From Pleurodeles waltl (taxonomy: Eukaryota; Chordata; Amphibia; Caudata; Salamandridae): 64,000 nt of DNA. The position numbers and the translations under genes are program-made. Shown here one piece after another: positions 29,755-41,544 of this stretch. The DNA lies in contig NC_090446.1 in NCBI RefSeq assembly GCF_031143425.1, forward strand, positions 658,027,717 to 658,091,716. Direction: 5' to 3'. How positions within the stretch are numbered: position 1 is the stretch's first letter; each line of letters opens with the position of its first letter. The notes below the pieces were generated by a model. That model was not told the origin of the DNA, made no database searches, and saw nothing but the letters and a program-made list of their open reading frames with translations.

Positions 29755-32432
29755 TGTTAGAAATTGAGTTTCTGGATGGCTAGGGTATGCACCTAAGCCA
29801 GGCAGAAACCACCCAATCTAGTCAGGGCGAGGGAGTTACACGTCCAAGATAACCCCTGCTCACCCCCTTTGTAGCTTGGCACGAGCAGACAGGCCTAACC
29901 CGGAGGCAATGTGTAAGGCGTTTGCACAACACACACAACACATGTGACGCAATATGTACACCACAAAGTAAACACAACACTGAGCTATGTAAAAATAAAC
30001 TGTATTGCACAAAACATAATTAGACCAAATATTACACGTCAGTAATACCCTGCTACCTTAGCAGTTGTCAGAATGTTACACAAGTTACTAATATTCTGCA
30101 AGAATGAGCAGTTGTCACATTAGAACATCTAAGTACTCAGGATTCTGCAACATAAGCAGTAGTCAGGAATCACAATAAAGAAGTATATGTACTTATCATG
30201 AAAATAGCATAAAAGCCCATAAAAGGAACAGTTAGATATGTCAAAGCCAAAGTACCTGTTTCGTTATGGTGTATGGAACTTTCTGTGAAAGAGGCACTCC
30301 TAGTTCCTAGAAGAGGAAGGTAGGGCCCCCAGTGCACCTGTGTGCTAAACAGGGGCCACGTTCGGCTCCTGGGGAGGGGGGCAGTCGTCACCCTCTCTGT
30401 TTCACCTAACAGGCCCCTCCTCGGGCCTGTGATCTCTGGGGTGCCCCGGGCCTCCACTGGCTCTTCCATTAGGGGGGCCACCAAAAAATGACAAAAGTAA
30501 TTTACTGGGGCAATCGTGCCCCTAACGCAATGGCCGGTGGGAAAGGAACTCCCTTTCCTCCCCTGTGCCATGCGTCGTATAGCCACCCTCGTCCTCGGTG
30601 CGGCGGCCTTATGTAGAAGAGTGGAGCAGGGGCTTCGGATGAGGCTTTCCTCCTGCACATGGGGCGGCTGCACTCGACATGGTGCGCAAGCCGCTCCCCT
30701 GGCGTTTCCCGGGCTGCAGCGGTGATGTTCTGTCCCAGTAGGAGCCGGTGTGTGCCCCAGGGGCGCCTCCTATTGCTGGCAGATCCCCCAGGGGCACAAC
30801 TAGGAGCGCGCCGGCACTGGTTTCTGTTGTTGTGGTGCCCTGGGGGCACACAAGAGTGCTCAGGCAACGCGCTCATTGAAAAACAAGCACCCGGGTTGCG
30901 GCGGTGATTTGTGAGCCTGGGTCGCGGCGGTGAAGTCTCAGCAAAGCACCTACAGAGCACTCAGAGGCCCCACAGACAGCGCTCTTCTGTGCGCTATGCT
31001 GGGGCTGCGGCGGTGATCCTTCCTCACCACACTGCGCTTATCTGAAGCACCTCCGTCCCCCTACAAACACTAGAAGGTGCTTTAGGGGAAAATTACAGCA
31101 CTCCTCTGGCTTTTGGAAATTACAAGGGTCAGGGGGCACAGCATCCTGCCCCTGGAGACAGAAAGAGGGGGAACACAGGGCTATCAGGCCCCAACGACAG
31201 GACAGTAGAAGGGGTGCAGGTGATGGCAGTTCCTTCTAGTGACCAGGCAGGTCACAGGTCAGCACAGCAGCAGCAGTCCCAGGTGGTCTTGGTCAGTCCA
31301 TTCAACAGCATCCTGTGTCCAATTCCAAGTAAGTTTTCTGGAGTCCCAAGAATATCCAAATTGTGGGGAAAGTTCCCCTGTACTTATACTCAGTTTACAG
31401 TGTCTTTTACAATGAGGAGGAGAGGGGGGTTTCAACCAGTTACAACTGGTTCTGGGAGTGCACCTTCTCTCCTCCAGCACAGGCTCCAAACATCAGTGGA
31501 GGGTAAACAACCCTATTGTGCGAGGCCAGGGCACAGCCTTTACAAATGCTGGTGTGTCCCACCTCTACCTTCTCTCAGCCCAGGAAGACCATACAATATA
31601 TAGATGCACCTCTGTGACACCTCCACCCTCCCTGTGTATGGGCTGTCTGAAAAGTATGCACAAAGCCCAACTGTCAGTCTGCCCAGACGTGGATTGAAAT
31701 CAAGCTGCAAAACACCAGAGACATAAAGTGGCATTTCTGTAATAGTAATAAAAAATACACCTACACCAGTAAGCAGCATTTATTACCACCGTTACAACCA
31801 TACTAAACATGCCTACGCTACTCCTCATAAATCAAACAATACCCCTTACACATAAGGCAGGGAATTTCTTATGCAATCCTATGAGAAGGCAGCACTCACA
31901 GCAGTTAGACACCAGGTTAGGCTGTTTGTCACTACCAGGACAGGCCACGCAACCTGGCACATGTTCCTGCCTTCTATATACATGGCACCCTTCCCATAAG
32001 GCTAAGGCGTACCTTAGAGGTGACTTACATGTAGTAAAAGGGGAGTTCTGGGCCTGGCAAGTAAATTTAGATGCCAGGTCCCTGTGGCAGAAAACTGCAC
32101 ACATAGGCCCTGCCCTACCAGGCCTAAGATAGGTTTGAAAGGCTACTTCAGTGGGTGGCGCAAGCAGCGCTGCAGGCACACTAGTAGCATTTAATTTACA
32201 GGCCCTGTGTATAGAGATACCACTTTACAAGGGACTAATAGGTAAATTAAATATGCCAATAAGGTATAAGCCAATCATACCAATTTTACAAGGGAGAGCA
32301 CATGCACTTTAGCACTGATTAGCAGTGAAAAAGTGCCCAGAGTCATAACGTCAGCCAACAAAGGTCAGAAAAACAAGGAGGAAAAAGGCAAAATGTCTGG
32401 GGAATGACCCTGTAAAAGAGCCAAGTCCAACA
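29755..32432 (-). mobile_element. solo-like LTR of the TGTTAGA family, copy B
   Basis: Begins TGTTAGAAATTGAG and ends AAGTCCAACA (a one-base variant of TCTAACA). It shares with copies A, C and D the early block 'cacccccttngtagcttggca-gagcag' and the late blocks 'ttctgggcctggcaagtaaa' and 'gcactgattagcagtg'. It is about 480 bp longer than copy D, with a GC-rich middle (30300-31100). It lies in the same orientation as copy A and no internal coding region adjoins it. Flanks on both sides are TA-rich, compatible with a short TATAT-type target duplication. Confidence 0.75.
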
Positions 32433-32881
32433 TATATACATATATATGTCACCAATTGGTCCCCTCCAGGCGCGCTCAAATCACCAGTGCTCGCCTCAGG
32501 GAAGGACGATTCCCTGTATTAATTCTCCCACAAATTGACACACAGTCATATGAGGCACTCACAGGATTCTTGGAATTTCTGTAGATCGATTAACCCAACA
32601 CTAACGCGGTTCACCCAACAAGGTCTTGATCATGGTAAACGAGTGATCCATTCTTAACAATATATACTCGCTCCCTTCTTATGCCTTTATGTGGTATTAT
32701 GAGATATGTTGTCCTAAGCTTACTATGAAAATTAAACCTACACCAAACTAGTGAGTTAAATCCACATTACCCAATAAACATACAGAAAAGCTCCATCATT
32801 GAAAGACATATTGGTGAAGAGTCAGTTTGAATCACCAACAGCATCCAATTGGCTAACAGACTCTAACAAGGGTTTTTTCTG

Positions 32882-33181
32882 TTGCAACAGGTTGTAGACT
32901 TTTGTGGTAAAGAGATCCCCATTTCAGACAGGATTACATTTGTAATATATGTAATAGAGTGTCTTTGTGGGTTAAAGTATGTAGGAAGCACCATCTGCCC
33001 ACTGAAGAAACGAATACTTGAACACATTATGGCAGTACAAAATGATGACACTAACTACACCATGACTAAACATTTGAAAAATCATGATAAAGCTAATTGG
33101 TTGCACATGAAATATTTTGGGGTTGCAACAATTAAAAAACAAGAAAGAGGGGGTGATAGAATTCAACAACTGAGGATTTAG
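32882..33181 (+). pseudogene. Penelope-like GIY-YIG endonuclease fragment
   Basis: A 99-residue open frame. The GIY-YIG domain is visible as 'FVIYVIECLCGLKYVGST', followed by 'CPLKKRILEHI' with the conserved Arg, then 'KHLKNHDKANW', 'GV' and 'GGDRIQQL'. The first Tyr and the 'KYVGST' box are present. Upstream RT motifs are missing, so this is the C-terminal remnant of a larger polyprotein. The nuclease would nick target DNA to prime reverse transcription. Confidence 0.8.
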
Positions 33182-33714
33182 AATCAAGGTATATAATTTG
33201 ATTAAAAACGAAGATCACTCATAGGAACAATGGCGATGAGAAATTGTACTGTCATTTATTAATATTAATATATGATTGGACAGAGAAGACACAGATACAA
33301 AATGACTCTCCTGGGCACAATTATATGGCTGTGACCACTTTAGGAATAAATGGGTAATATGTTGGCTTGGGTAAGGAAAGAGGGGGTAACATATCTAATA
33401 ATTTTGAAAGCTAGGATGGGAAAAGAATAGCCCTGGAAGCGAGAATGAAATGATATTTTTGCTTTGGGTACTAGTATATTGACAAATGTACTAATGAGTA
33501 TCAAAAGACATTATTTGGTGACTATAAGTGACAAAAGATATTTGTGAAGTGTGTATATTTGTTTTATATAGTGATTATGGGGTAATGTGGATTTAATTCA
33601 CTAGTTTGGTGTAGGTTTAATTTTTATAGTAATTGTAGGACTACATATTCCATAATGCCACATAAAGGCATGAGGGGGCGAGAGTACATATTGCTAAGAA
33701 TGGATCACTTGTTT

Positions 33715-33760
33715 ACCGTGATAAAGACCTTGTTGGTTGAAATGCGTTGGTGTTGGGTTA
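33715..33760 (+). ncRNA. degenerate hammerhead-like motif in the right Penelope arm
   Basis: The order is GTGATAA (33718-33724, expected CTGATGA), a short pairing ACC/GGT around 'ttgtt', GAAA (33739-33742), then TGCGTTGG. The left arm carries the same motif inverted (minus strand near 32636-32600), also altered (GAAC for GAAA). Both cores are mutated, so I expect no activity. It supports common ancestry with the better motif at 4296-4353. Confidence 0.45.
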
Positions 33761-33845
33761 AACGATCTACAGATTAAACAAGAAATTCCAAGAATCCTAT
33801 GAGTGCCGTGCATGACTGTATGTCAATTTGTGGGAGAATAAATAT

Positions 33846-33846
<1 letters not shown>

Positions 33847-33903
<57 letters not shown>
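33847..33903. repeat. (GATA)n microsatellite
   Basis: About 14 tandem TAGA/GATA units abut the Penelope-like right arm. Simple repeats at the 3' junction are common for retroelements using endonuclease-primed insertion. Confidence 0.95.
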
Positions 33904-33904
<1 letters not shown>

Positions 33905-33906
<2 letters not shown>

Positions 33907-34630
33907 CTACTGGTGGTCGCCAGTAGGAAGTTATAGCTAGGACCAAGTTTCTATAGAAAAAGCATTTGTTTACTTGCCTATGTCTTTGGCGCGTTTGATG
34001 AATCTTCGCAAACTTTTTCCAAAGAATTCTACACTCATGTCAGCTGGTGTATGGAAAGTTTCGGGGTGATCTGTCAAGTGGGGGCCGAGAAAAAGGTGGG
34101 GTCAAAAAGGTGCATTTCCCATGTTAATCCACACAGAGAATTTGAACATGACAACAGTCTGAACCACTGGACGGAATTACACTAAATTTGCCAGAAATGT
34201 AGCTCTTTCTTCAGAAAGCGCCCTTTTGGTGTAAATCCGTTCAGTATTGTTTGAAATATTAAATACAAACTTAATTTGTATATATAGGTGTGTGAAGGCT
34301 CCATGAACCCTCCTGATCTTGAGCTGAGATCTGATTGGCTGCAAGCATTTCAACACAAAAGTGTTGGCAGCCATGTTGGGACTAGGCTTCAGCTGAGTCC
34401 CTGAAAAAAAATGATGTAAAGAAAAAACAAAAGAAGCCAGGGTAGAGTCATCCTGACCCCTTAAGTCTGATGGTGGAGTCCCAAAGGGATCACCCAGGAG
34501 CAAAAAAGCATTATTTGAAAAACGTTTTGGCAGGAGGCAAGGTGGAGCCAAAAAATGTTTTTAAAAATCAAGAGCAGGCTCCTGTGCTTGCTTAAATGCA
34601 GCTACTGAGTGGGTTAGGTCCATTGTCATT
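33905..34630. other. unassigned sequence
   Basis: No supported coding or repeat feature. A 124-codon open frame on the minus strand (34551-34177) shows no recognisable motif. Confidence 0.4.
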
Positions 34631-34639
34631 TTCAATACA

Positions 34640-35300
34640 GAGTCCACCCAGCCCCCACTCCCCCCGCAGCCCTGGCGAACCACACATCCCTGGGGCTTCA
34701 CAGTAAAAAATGAGGGGCCGTCCATCCCCAATGAAGCCCAGGAGCTCACCACCTACCTGGGGCTTCACAGTAAAAGAATACAGGGGGGCTGCCTGGCCAC
34801 CCCCGCAGCCCCGGGGATGGCCACCTACCCGGGGTTTCACTGTAAACGAATACGGGGTTCCACCCAGCCCATCCACAGCCCCTTGGACCACCACTACCAC
34901 AGAGTTTCACAGTAAAAGAAAGTGGCTCCCCACAGCCCTGGGGACCGTGATCTCTCCGGGGCTTCACAGTAAATGAATGTGGGAGGGCCTCCTGCCCACC
35001 TGCAGCCCCAGGGACTGTCACCTCCCACAGGCAGATTTGGAAATTAAATGTGGGGGGCTGCTTGGCCCCCCACAGCCCTGGGGACCACCACTGCCTCGGG
35101 GCTTCACAGTAAAAGAATGCAGGGGGCCGCCTGGCCCCCATGCAGCCCCAGGGACCGCCACCTCCCTGAGGCTTCACAGTAAAAGAATACAGGGTGGCTG
35201 CCTGCCCCCCCCACAGCCTTAAGGACCATCTCCTCCTGGGGCTAAATTTAAATAACATAAGGGGCTCCATTTCGGCCCCCGGCCCCAGGGACCACCACCT
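34640..35300. repeat. minisatellite, about 60-70-bp variable unit
   Basis: About nine to ten units carry the core 'ggcttcacagtaaaagaat' followed by 'gcagcccnggggaccnccac'. Unit length varies, so open frames run across it on both strands (for example 35270-34746 minus). Those frames are repeat-derived. The array leads directly into the hairpin cluster at 35432. Confidence 0.85.
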
Positions 35301-35431
35301 CCCCAGGGCAATTAAAGTTGGAGGGTGGCTGCGCGGTCCCCGTCAAGGAGATGGTAATGGCTCTGGGGACCACCAACACCCACCGCAAGCAACTGCTATG
35401 TCCCGAGATGACCTACACCTGGGACGGAGCT

Positions 35432-35646
35432 GTTTGCTCTGACTTGGCGGGAGCTTTGACAGCTCCCACCAAATCAGAGCAAACACTCCCAAGCAGCAAG
35501 GGAGAGCTGTCAAACAGCTCTCCCTCGTTGCAAGCAGAAGTTTCCTCTGTTTCCCTGTCTGCAGAGATGCAGACAGGGAAAAAGAGAAAACAATTGCTCT
35601 CACGGAGAGGGAGTTGCTTTAGCAGCTCCCTCTGTGTGACAGCAAT
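35432..35646. repeat. cluster of four consecutive hairpins
   Basis: Hairpin 1: 35432-35455 with 35461-35484 (24 bp, 2 mismatches). Hairpin 2: 35499-35509 with 35515-35525 (11 bp, perfect). Hairpin 3: 35550-35563 with 35568-35581 (14 bp, perfect). Hairpin 4: 35593-35618 with 35621-35646 (26 bp, 4 mismatches). Loops are 2-5 bases. The four inverted repeats do not share sequence beyond 'gggagct/agctccc'-type words. No coding frame explains them. Confidence 0.85.
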
Positions 35647-36565
35647 GATGGCTCCCACGAGAGGTGGGGAGCCAGCTGGGACCGCAGGGGCCTTCAAGCC
35701 ATGAACATTGTGACTGGGCTCTCTGGGGGGCACCCAGGTCACATGGCCAGGGCCTGGGGGATGAAGCCCTGGGACTGATATCAGTCTGAAGGGGGCTGTG
35801 TCCCCTTCCAAAAATTAAATATTTAGGCCAGGCCCAGGGGCTGGAGTCAGTGGGGCTGCGATTGGCCTGGGGAGTGGGACCGCAGGGCCCTGTGGCAACT
35901 TCTGCTGTGTAGGGCCAAAGGCTGTGTGCAGCACCCCTGCTGCGCACAGCTGAAGTCCCTGTGCATTGCAAAGGTTGAGTTGTTTAGGGGTTGGCTGTAA
36001 GACCTTCAGACAACTCCCACTGTGCACAGTTGGGTGGTTATGGAGTTTGGCCACAGAGCCTGGCCAAAGGCTAAGAACAGCAGCCAATCACCTCCGTACA
36101 TGGCCAAAGGCCGTGCACGGTGGTGATTGGATAAACGTGGGATGGAATAGAGAGGAAGAGAGATTGCTATTGGAAAGGTCTCTCCAGTCAATGACTTGAA
36201 GTAGTAAGACTAGCAAGGTGTGTGGTTCGAAAGTTAGAGTTACGTTTTTGAAGCAAAACAGAAAAGAAAGTATCTTCTGACCTACTGGTAAGGTAACTAT
36301 AACTCCCGCCTTCGCAATGCACTACTAACGACTGCACAGAACACAGCACTCGTGACATCATTGATAACATCATTGATAATGTCACTGTAACATCTGCAGT
36401 AAAATTATTGATCAGATAACTGTGCATGGAGGAGAAGCAAGGTATAGTTGCCTTGGGCACAAGTTATAGTTACTTGTGATAAATCTAACTGTAAATGGTG
36501 AGTTTTTAGTGTTTGATACATTTAAAATGTGAACCAAACTGTAATGTCCCTGTAACCTTTGGCGC

Positions 36566-36568
<3 letters not shown>
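35647..36568. other. unassigned sequence
   Basis: Contains a short local repeat 'catcattgataa' near 36357-36380, but otherwise nothing I can assign. Open frames on both strands lack motifs. Confidence 0.4.

Positions 36569-36634
<66 letters not shown>
36569..36634. repeat. (TA)n microsatellite
   Basis: A nearly pure TA run. A short spacer of 30 bases with more TATA separates it from LTR copy C at 36665. The 73-codon open frame across it encodes only alternating Tyr-Ile. Confidence 0.95.
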
Positions 36635-36639
<5 letters not shown>

Positions 36640-36664
36640 TTACACACATATGGATGAATATATA

Positions 36665-38361
36665 TGTTAGAAATTGGGTCTTTGGTTGGCAGTCAGGTTA
36701 CCCCCTGTCTAAGCAAGGGGACCCCTCACTCTAGTCTGGGCGAAGGAGAAACACACCTGGTTAACCCCCACTCACCCCCTTGGTAGCTTAGCATGAGCAG
36801 GCAGGCTTAACTCAGAAGCAATGTGAAAAGTATTTGTACCAACACACACAGTAATACAGTGAAAACACTACAAAATGGACAGCACACCAGCTTAGAAAAA
36901 TAGGCAATATTTATCTAAATCATAAAAGACCAAAAGGACAAAAATCCAACATACACAAGTTAAAATATGAATTTTCAAAAGAATAAGAGTCTTATTCCAT
37001 AGAAAACAATGGAAATGTTGATTTTACACAAAGTATCTGGTTAGCATCAAAAATAAAGCCGTATGGGCGAGCATGCGTTGCAAAAGGCAGTGATGCGTCG
37101 ATTCCTTCCTCGCAAAGGAGGCCGTGCGTTGTTTCTTCTCTGGTCAGGTCGGTGATGCGTCGTTTTTCTCCCTCACAAGAGAGCAATGCGTTGATTTCCG
37201 GTCTGGGTACCTCGTATCATCGCAGAGTCAGGTTGACTTTGACGCCGATGGAAGAGGCATGTAAAATCCAGTTGCACGGCATCAGAAAACCACGATGCGT
37301 GGGGTTTGCATCATTGTTTCTCCAGCAATGATGCATCGATCTCCTAGCCGTGATGCAGGTGGAGAATCGATTTTAGCTGCGAAGCCAGCGGCGCATCGTT
37401 TATCAGCCACGTTGCAGATGGTGCTTTGAAAATTTCCCTGCACGGCGCTCTGTGAGTGAATTTTCAGTTCTTGGTCTGCCAACTTCACCTTTCAAGTGCT
37501 CCAGGACTGAATAGGGCAACATTCGGCACAGCAGGAGTCCCAGCAGAGAGTCCAGGTGCTGGCAGAGGAAGTCTTTGATGGCCCTGAGACTTCAAAACAG
37601 AAGTTAAGTTCAGTTCAAGTCCTTGGAAATTCTTCACAAGCAGGAATATACCACAAAGTCCAGTCTTTGTTCCCTTTCACAGGCAGAAGCAGTAACTCCA
37701 GGATAGCCCAACAAAGCACAGTCACAGGCAGCACTTCTCCTCAGTTCTTCAGCTCTTCTCTTTGCCAGAGGTTCCCGTTGAATCCAGAAGTGATCTAATT
37801 TTCATGGCTTTTGGGTCCAAGATTTACAACCCTTTCTGCCTCTGAAGTAGGCATACTTCAAAGGAAAGTCTTTGTTGTTCACAGGATCCTGCCTTGCCCA
37901 GGCCAGGTCCCAGACACTCACCAAGGGTTGGACACTGCATTGTGAGATGACAGGCACAGCCCATTCAGGTGTAAGTGATCACTCCTCCTTCCACTCTAGA
38001 ATAGATGGCTCATCAGGATATGCTGGCTACACCCCAGCTCCCTTTGTCTCACTGTCTAGAGGGGATTCAGAAACAGCCCAACTGTCAAACTCACCTAGAC
38101 AGGGAAGCGAAAAACAGGCAGAGTCACAGAATGATTTAAGCAAGAAAATGCTTAGTTTCTAAAAATTGCATTTTCAATCTGATAATCTAAAAACTAACTT
38201 CACTAAAAGATGTATTTTTAAATTGTGCGTTCAGAAACACCAAACTCCAAATTTCTATCTGCTCTGAAAGAGAATCTGCACTTTAATATTATTTAAAGGC
38301 AGCCCCCATGTTAACCTATGAGAGAGATAGGTCTTGCAACAGTGAAAACAGATTTGAGCAG
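36665..38361 (-). mobile_element. LTR of the TGTTAGA family, copy C (truncated)
   Basis: Starts TGTTAGAAATTGGG and follows copy D closely to the block 'gcaacagtgaaaacagattt', corresponding to copy D near 40020-40035. It then stops exactly where copy D begins. The last approximately 500 bp of the family consensus are missing. Either copy D inserted and the tail was later lost, or unequal recombination joined the two. Confidence 0.75.
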
Positions 38362-40561
38362 TGTTAGAAATGGGGATACCCCCTGTCCAAGCATGGACCC
38401 TCACTCTAGTCAGGGTAAAAGAGAATCCCCCTCAGCTAACCCCTGCTTACCCCCTTGGTAGCTTGGCATGAGCAGTAGGCTTAACTTCAGAGTGCTAGGG
38501 GTAAAGTGTTTGTACCAACACACACAGTAACTTAATGAAAACGCTATAAAATTATACAACACAGGTTTAGAAAAATATAGAATATTTATCTAAACAAAAC
38601 AAGACTAAAATGACAAATATCCACAATACACAAGTCATCAATTAAAAAGCAAAAAGAGACTTCATGTGGTTTTAAACACACACTAACAGTGCTAGAGTGA
38701 AAATGTACCTTAGGTGTGTCAAAAGTAAACCCGCACGGGCGAGTATGTGTCAAAAAGGACTTGTGAATCGTCGATCTCACTCACGAGCGAGACCTTGCAT
38801 TGTGTCCCCTATCATCGGGTCGGGCACGTTGTTTCTTCTCTACGCAGGAGAGCGATGCGTCAATCTGGTCAGCACTCTCGGGTCCGGGCAGGCCTTGCGT
38901 TGATTTCGCACGCCCAGCGGTACTTGCATCAGAAATCCAGCCACAAGATGGTCCGAAAACCACGCAGCGTGGGTTACGATCTCACCAGCCTCCGTCAGCG
39001 ATGCTGCGCATCGTTTCTCCAGCTCCGTCCGTTGATTCCTCGGTTGCGTTACAGGCGAGCAACGATTTTCAGCCACAAAGCCGGCAGCTCGTTGATTTCC
39101 CCGCCGCAGATCGAAGACAGCATTCTGTGCGTGGATTTCTTCCTCTTAGGCTTAGGCTGCCAGCTTCTCCTTCCATGGTTCCCGGAACTGGATGGGCACC
39201 ACAGGGCAGAATAGGAGTCTCTCCAGAGACTCCAGGGGCTGGCACAGAGAAGTCTTTGCTGTCCCTGAGACTTCAAACAATAGGAGGCAAGCTCTAAATC
39301 AAGCCCTTGGAGATCTTCACAAGATGGATGGCACACAAAGTCCAGTCTTTGCCCTCGTACTCTGGCAGAAGCAGCAACTGCATGATCGCTCCACAAGCAC
39401 ATTCACAGGCAGGGCAGCTCTTCTTCCTCAGCTCTTCAGCTCTTCTCCAGGCAGAGGTTCCTCTTGGTTTCCTGAAGTGTTCTAAAGTCTGTGGTTTTGG
39501 GTGCCCTTATTATACCCATTTTCTCCTTTGAAGTAGGCCTACTTCAAAGCAAAGTCTCTCTTGAATGTGAAATCCTACCTTTCCCAGGTCCCAGACGCTC
39601 ACCAGGGGGTTGCAGACTGCATTATGTGAGGGCAGGCACAGCCCTTTCAGCTGTGAGTGACCACTCTTCCCCTCCCTCCTAGCACAAATGGCTCATCAGG
39701 AAATGCGCACTACACCCCAGCTCCCTTTGTGTCACTGTCTAGTGTGAGGTGCAACTAGGCCAACTGTCAAACTGACCCAGACAGGGAATCCACAAACAGG
39801 CAGAGTCACAGAAATGGTATAAGCAAGAACATGCTCAATTTCTAAAAGTGGCATTTTCAAACACACAATCTTAAAATCAACTTTACTAAAAGATGTATTT
39901 TTAAATAATGAGCTCAGAGACCCCAAACTCCACATGTCCATCCGCTCCCAAAGGGAATCTACACTTTAATCAGATTTAAAGGTAGCCCTCATGTTAACCT
40001 ATGAGAGGGACATGCCTTGCAACATTGAAAAACGAATTTAGCAATATTTCATTGTCAGGGTATATAAAACACATTACCATATGTCCTACCTTAACCATAC
40101 ACTGCACCCTGCCCTTGGTGCTACCTAGGCCTACCTTAGGGGTGTCTGATGTAAGAAAATGGAAGGTTTAGGCCTGGCAAGTGAGTACACTTGCCAAGTC
40201 GAATTTACAGTTAAAACTGCACACACAGACACTGCAGTGCGGGGTCTCAGACATGATTACAGAGCTACTTATGTGAGTTGCACAACCAGTGCTGCAGGCC
40301 CACTAGTAGCATTTGATTTACAGGCCCTGAGCACCTCTAGTGCACTCTTCTAGGGACGTACTAGTAGATCAAATATGTCAATCATGGATAGCCAATTACG
40401 TGTGCATTTTACATAAGAGCACTTGCACTTTAGCACTGGTTAGCAGTGGTAAAGTGCACAGAGTATCAATAACTTCAAAACAGAGTCCAGCACGCATCAA
40501 CAACCTGGGAAGCAGAGGCAAAAAGTTAGGGTAGACCACGCCAAGGATGCCAAGTCTAACA
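38362..40561 (-). mobile_element. complete 2,200-bp LTR of the TGTTAGA family, copy D
   Basis: TGTTAGA at 38362 and TCTAACA at 40555-40561 give the full length and the terminal inverted repeat. It is the reference copy for the family in this window. In the orientation inferred from copy A it reads from high to low coordinates. It has no open reading frame that resembles a retroviral domain, as expected of an LTR. Flanking bases (gcag / atgt) show no obvious target duplication. Confidence 0.8.
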
Positions 40562-41544
40562 ATGTCCATATATGAAAACCGTTCTAATACTCCTTTACTT
40601 TTGTCTTTGAAATTTTCATTTAAAAGGCTACACTTACATAACATTACCTATGGCAGGACCTCCACTCTGTGCCCCTCTACTCTCTTACCCTACTCACTCT
40701 GTCTCCTATCTGATGGAAACATGCAGCTAGCTGCCTCCTGCGCTGCTTGAAAGAAAAAGCTAAGCTAATTAATTTGTTTCAGACTTTGTAGGTGTCTGCA
40801 AAAAATAAAGCATATGTTTCAATTCTCCTTTGCAGAATGACTTGACGTTGGGACACCAGGACAGTCCACTAAAAGCCAGAACTGTTCAGGGAAATCTAGG
40901 ACAACTGACCACCCTGCATCTAAGTAAAACTGCACAAGTGAAATCTGCAAATAGTTCCTACTTACCTCAATCATAATTGGGCATACTCAGTAGCTCCCCA
41001 TTTCCTCATCATGTTATCCTGCCAGTCAGACGCTTAAGACCAGTCATTCCCTTTCAACTAGTCCAAATGGACATTGAACCTACCAAGACTTAACCATCGC
41101 AAAACAGTTTAATGGATTTGAACTCAAATCTGCTAACTCAGTCCCTTCTCTGGCTGTTTGTCTGGCATCCGCCCTCAAGACTGGAACTTATTCTCCCCAC
41201 TTATTACTCTTTTCATGCCCTCTCAGGCAACCAGGTGGTAATTTTCAGCACTTTATATAAATATATAATAAAATGAAAATATAATAAAATGAAATATATA
41301 CTGAAGCAGAGTATAGGAGTGCAAGTACAAAAATGCTTGAGAATGTAATTCTTCTAAATCCTGGATGACCCTCAATGTGAATTTTTCCAGCAATTTTGCT
41401 ACAAAATGTATATATGAAATATGCAACATTTCATTTTTATAGAAGTAGTAGCAAATTGTTTGTTTCGGTTTCTCTGGAAGACCTCAGACTTGGACACACC
41501 TTTAAGGGAAAGGGTTTTTGATGTTTAAAAGATAACATAAAAAT
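40562..41544. other. unassigned sequence
   Basis: I see no supported feature here. Confidence 0.4.

Larger units (their letters stand above)
32519..33841 (+). mobile_element. Penelope-like element with inverted arms
   Basis: A left arm (32519-32772) is the inverted, diverged copy of the right arm (33579-33841). Matches include 'tctcccacaaattgacacac', 'gattcttggaatttct', 'gcctttatgtgg' and 'cacattaccc'. Between the arms is a GIY-YIG endonuclease coding segment on the plus strand. RT is absent. Penelope-like elements characteristically carry a C-terminal GIY-YIG nuclease and may be flanked by direct or inverted terminal repeats. The right end runs into a GATA microsatellite. Confidence 0.8.

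Noticed and set aside
30170..30960. Long minus-strand open frames (167 and 152 codons)
   Set aside because: They lie in the GC-rich middle of LTR copy B, overlap in different frames and have no retroviral or cellular domain.
34746..35270. Minus-strand open frame of 174 codons with repeated 'FTVKP'
   Set aside because: It coincides with the minisatellite at 34640-35300 and is repeat-derived.
36513..36734. Open frame encoding alternating Tyr-Ile
   Set aside because: It is the translation of a TA microsatellite.
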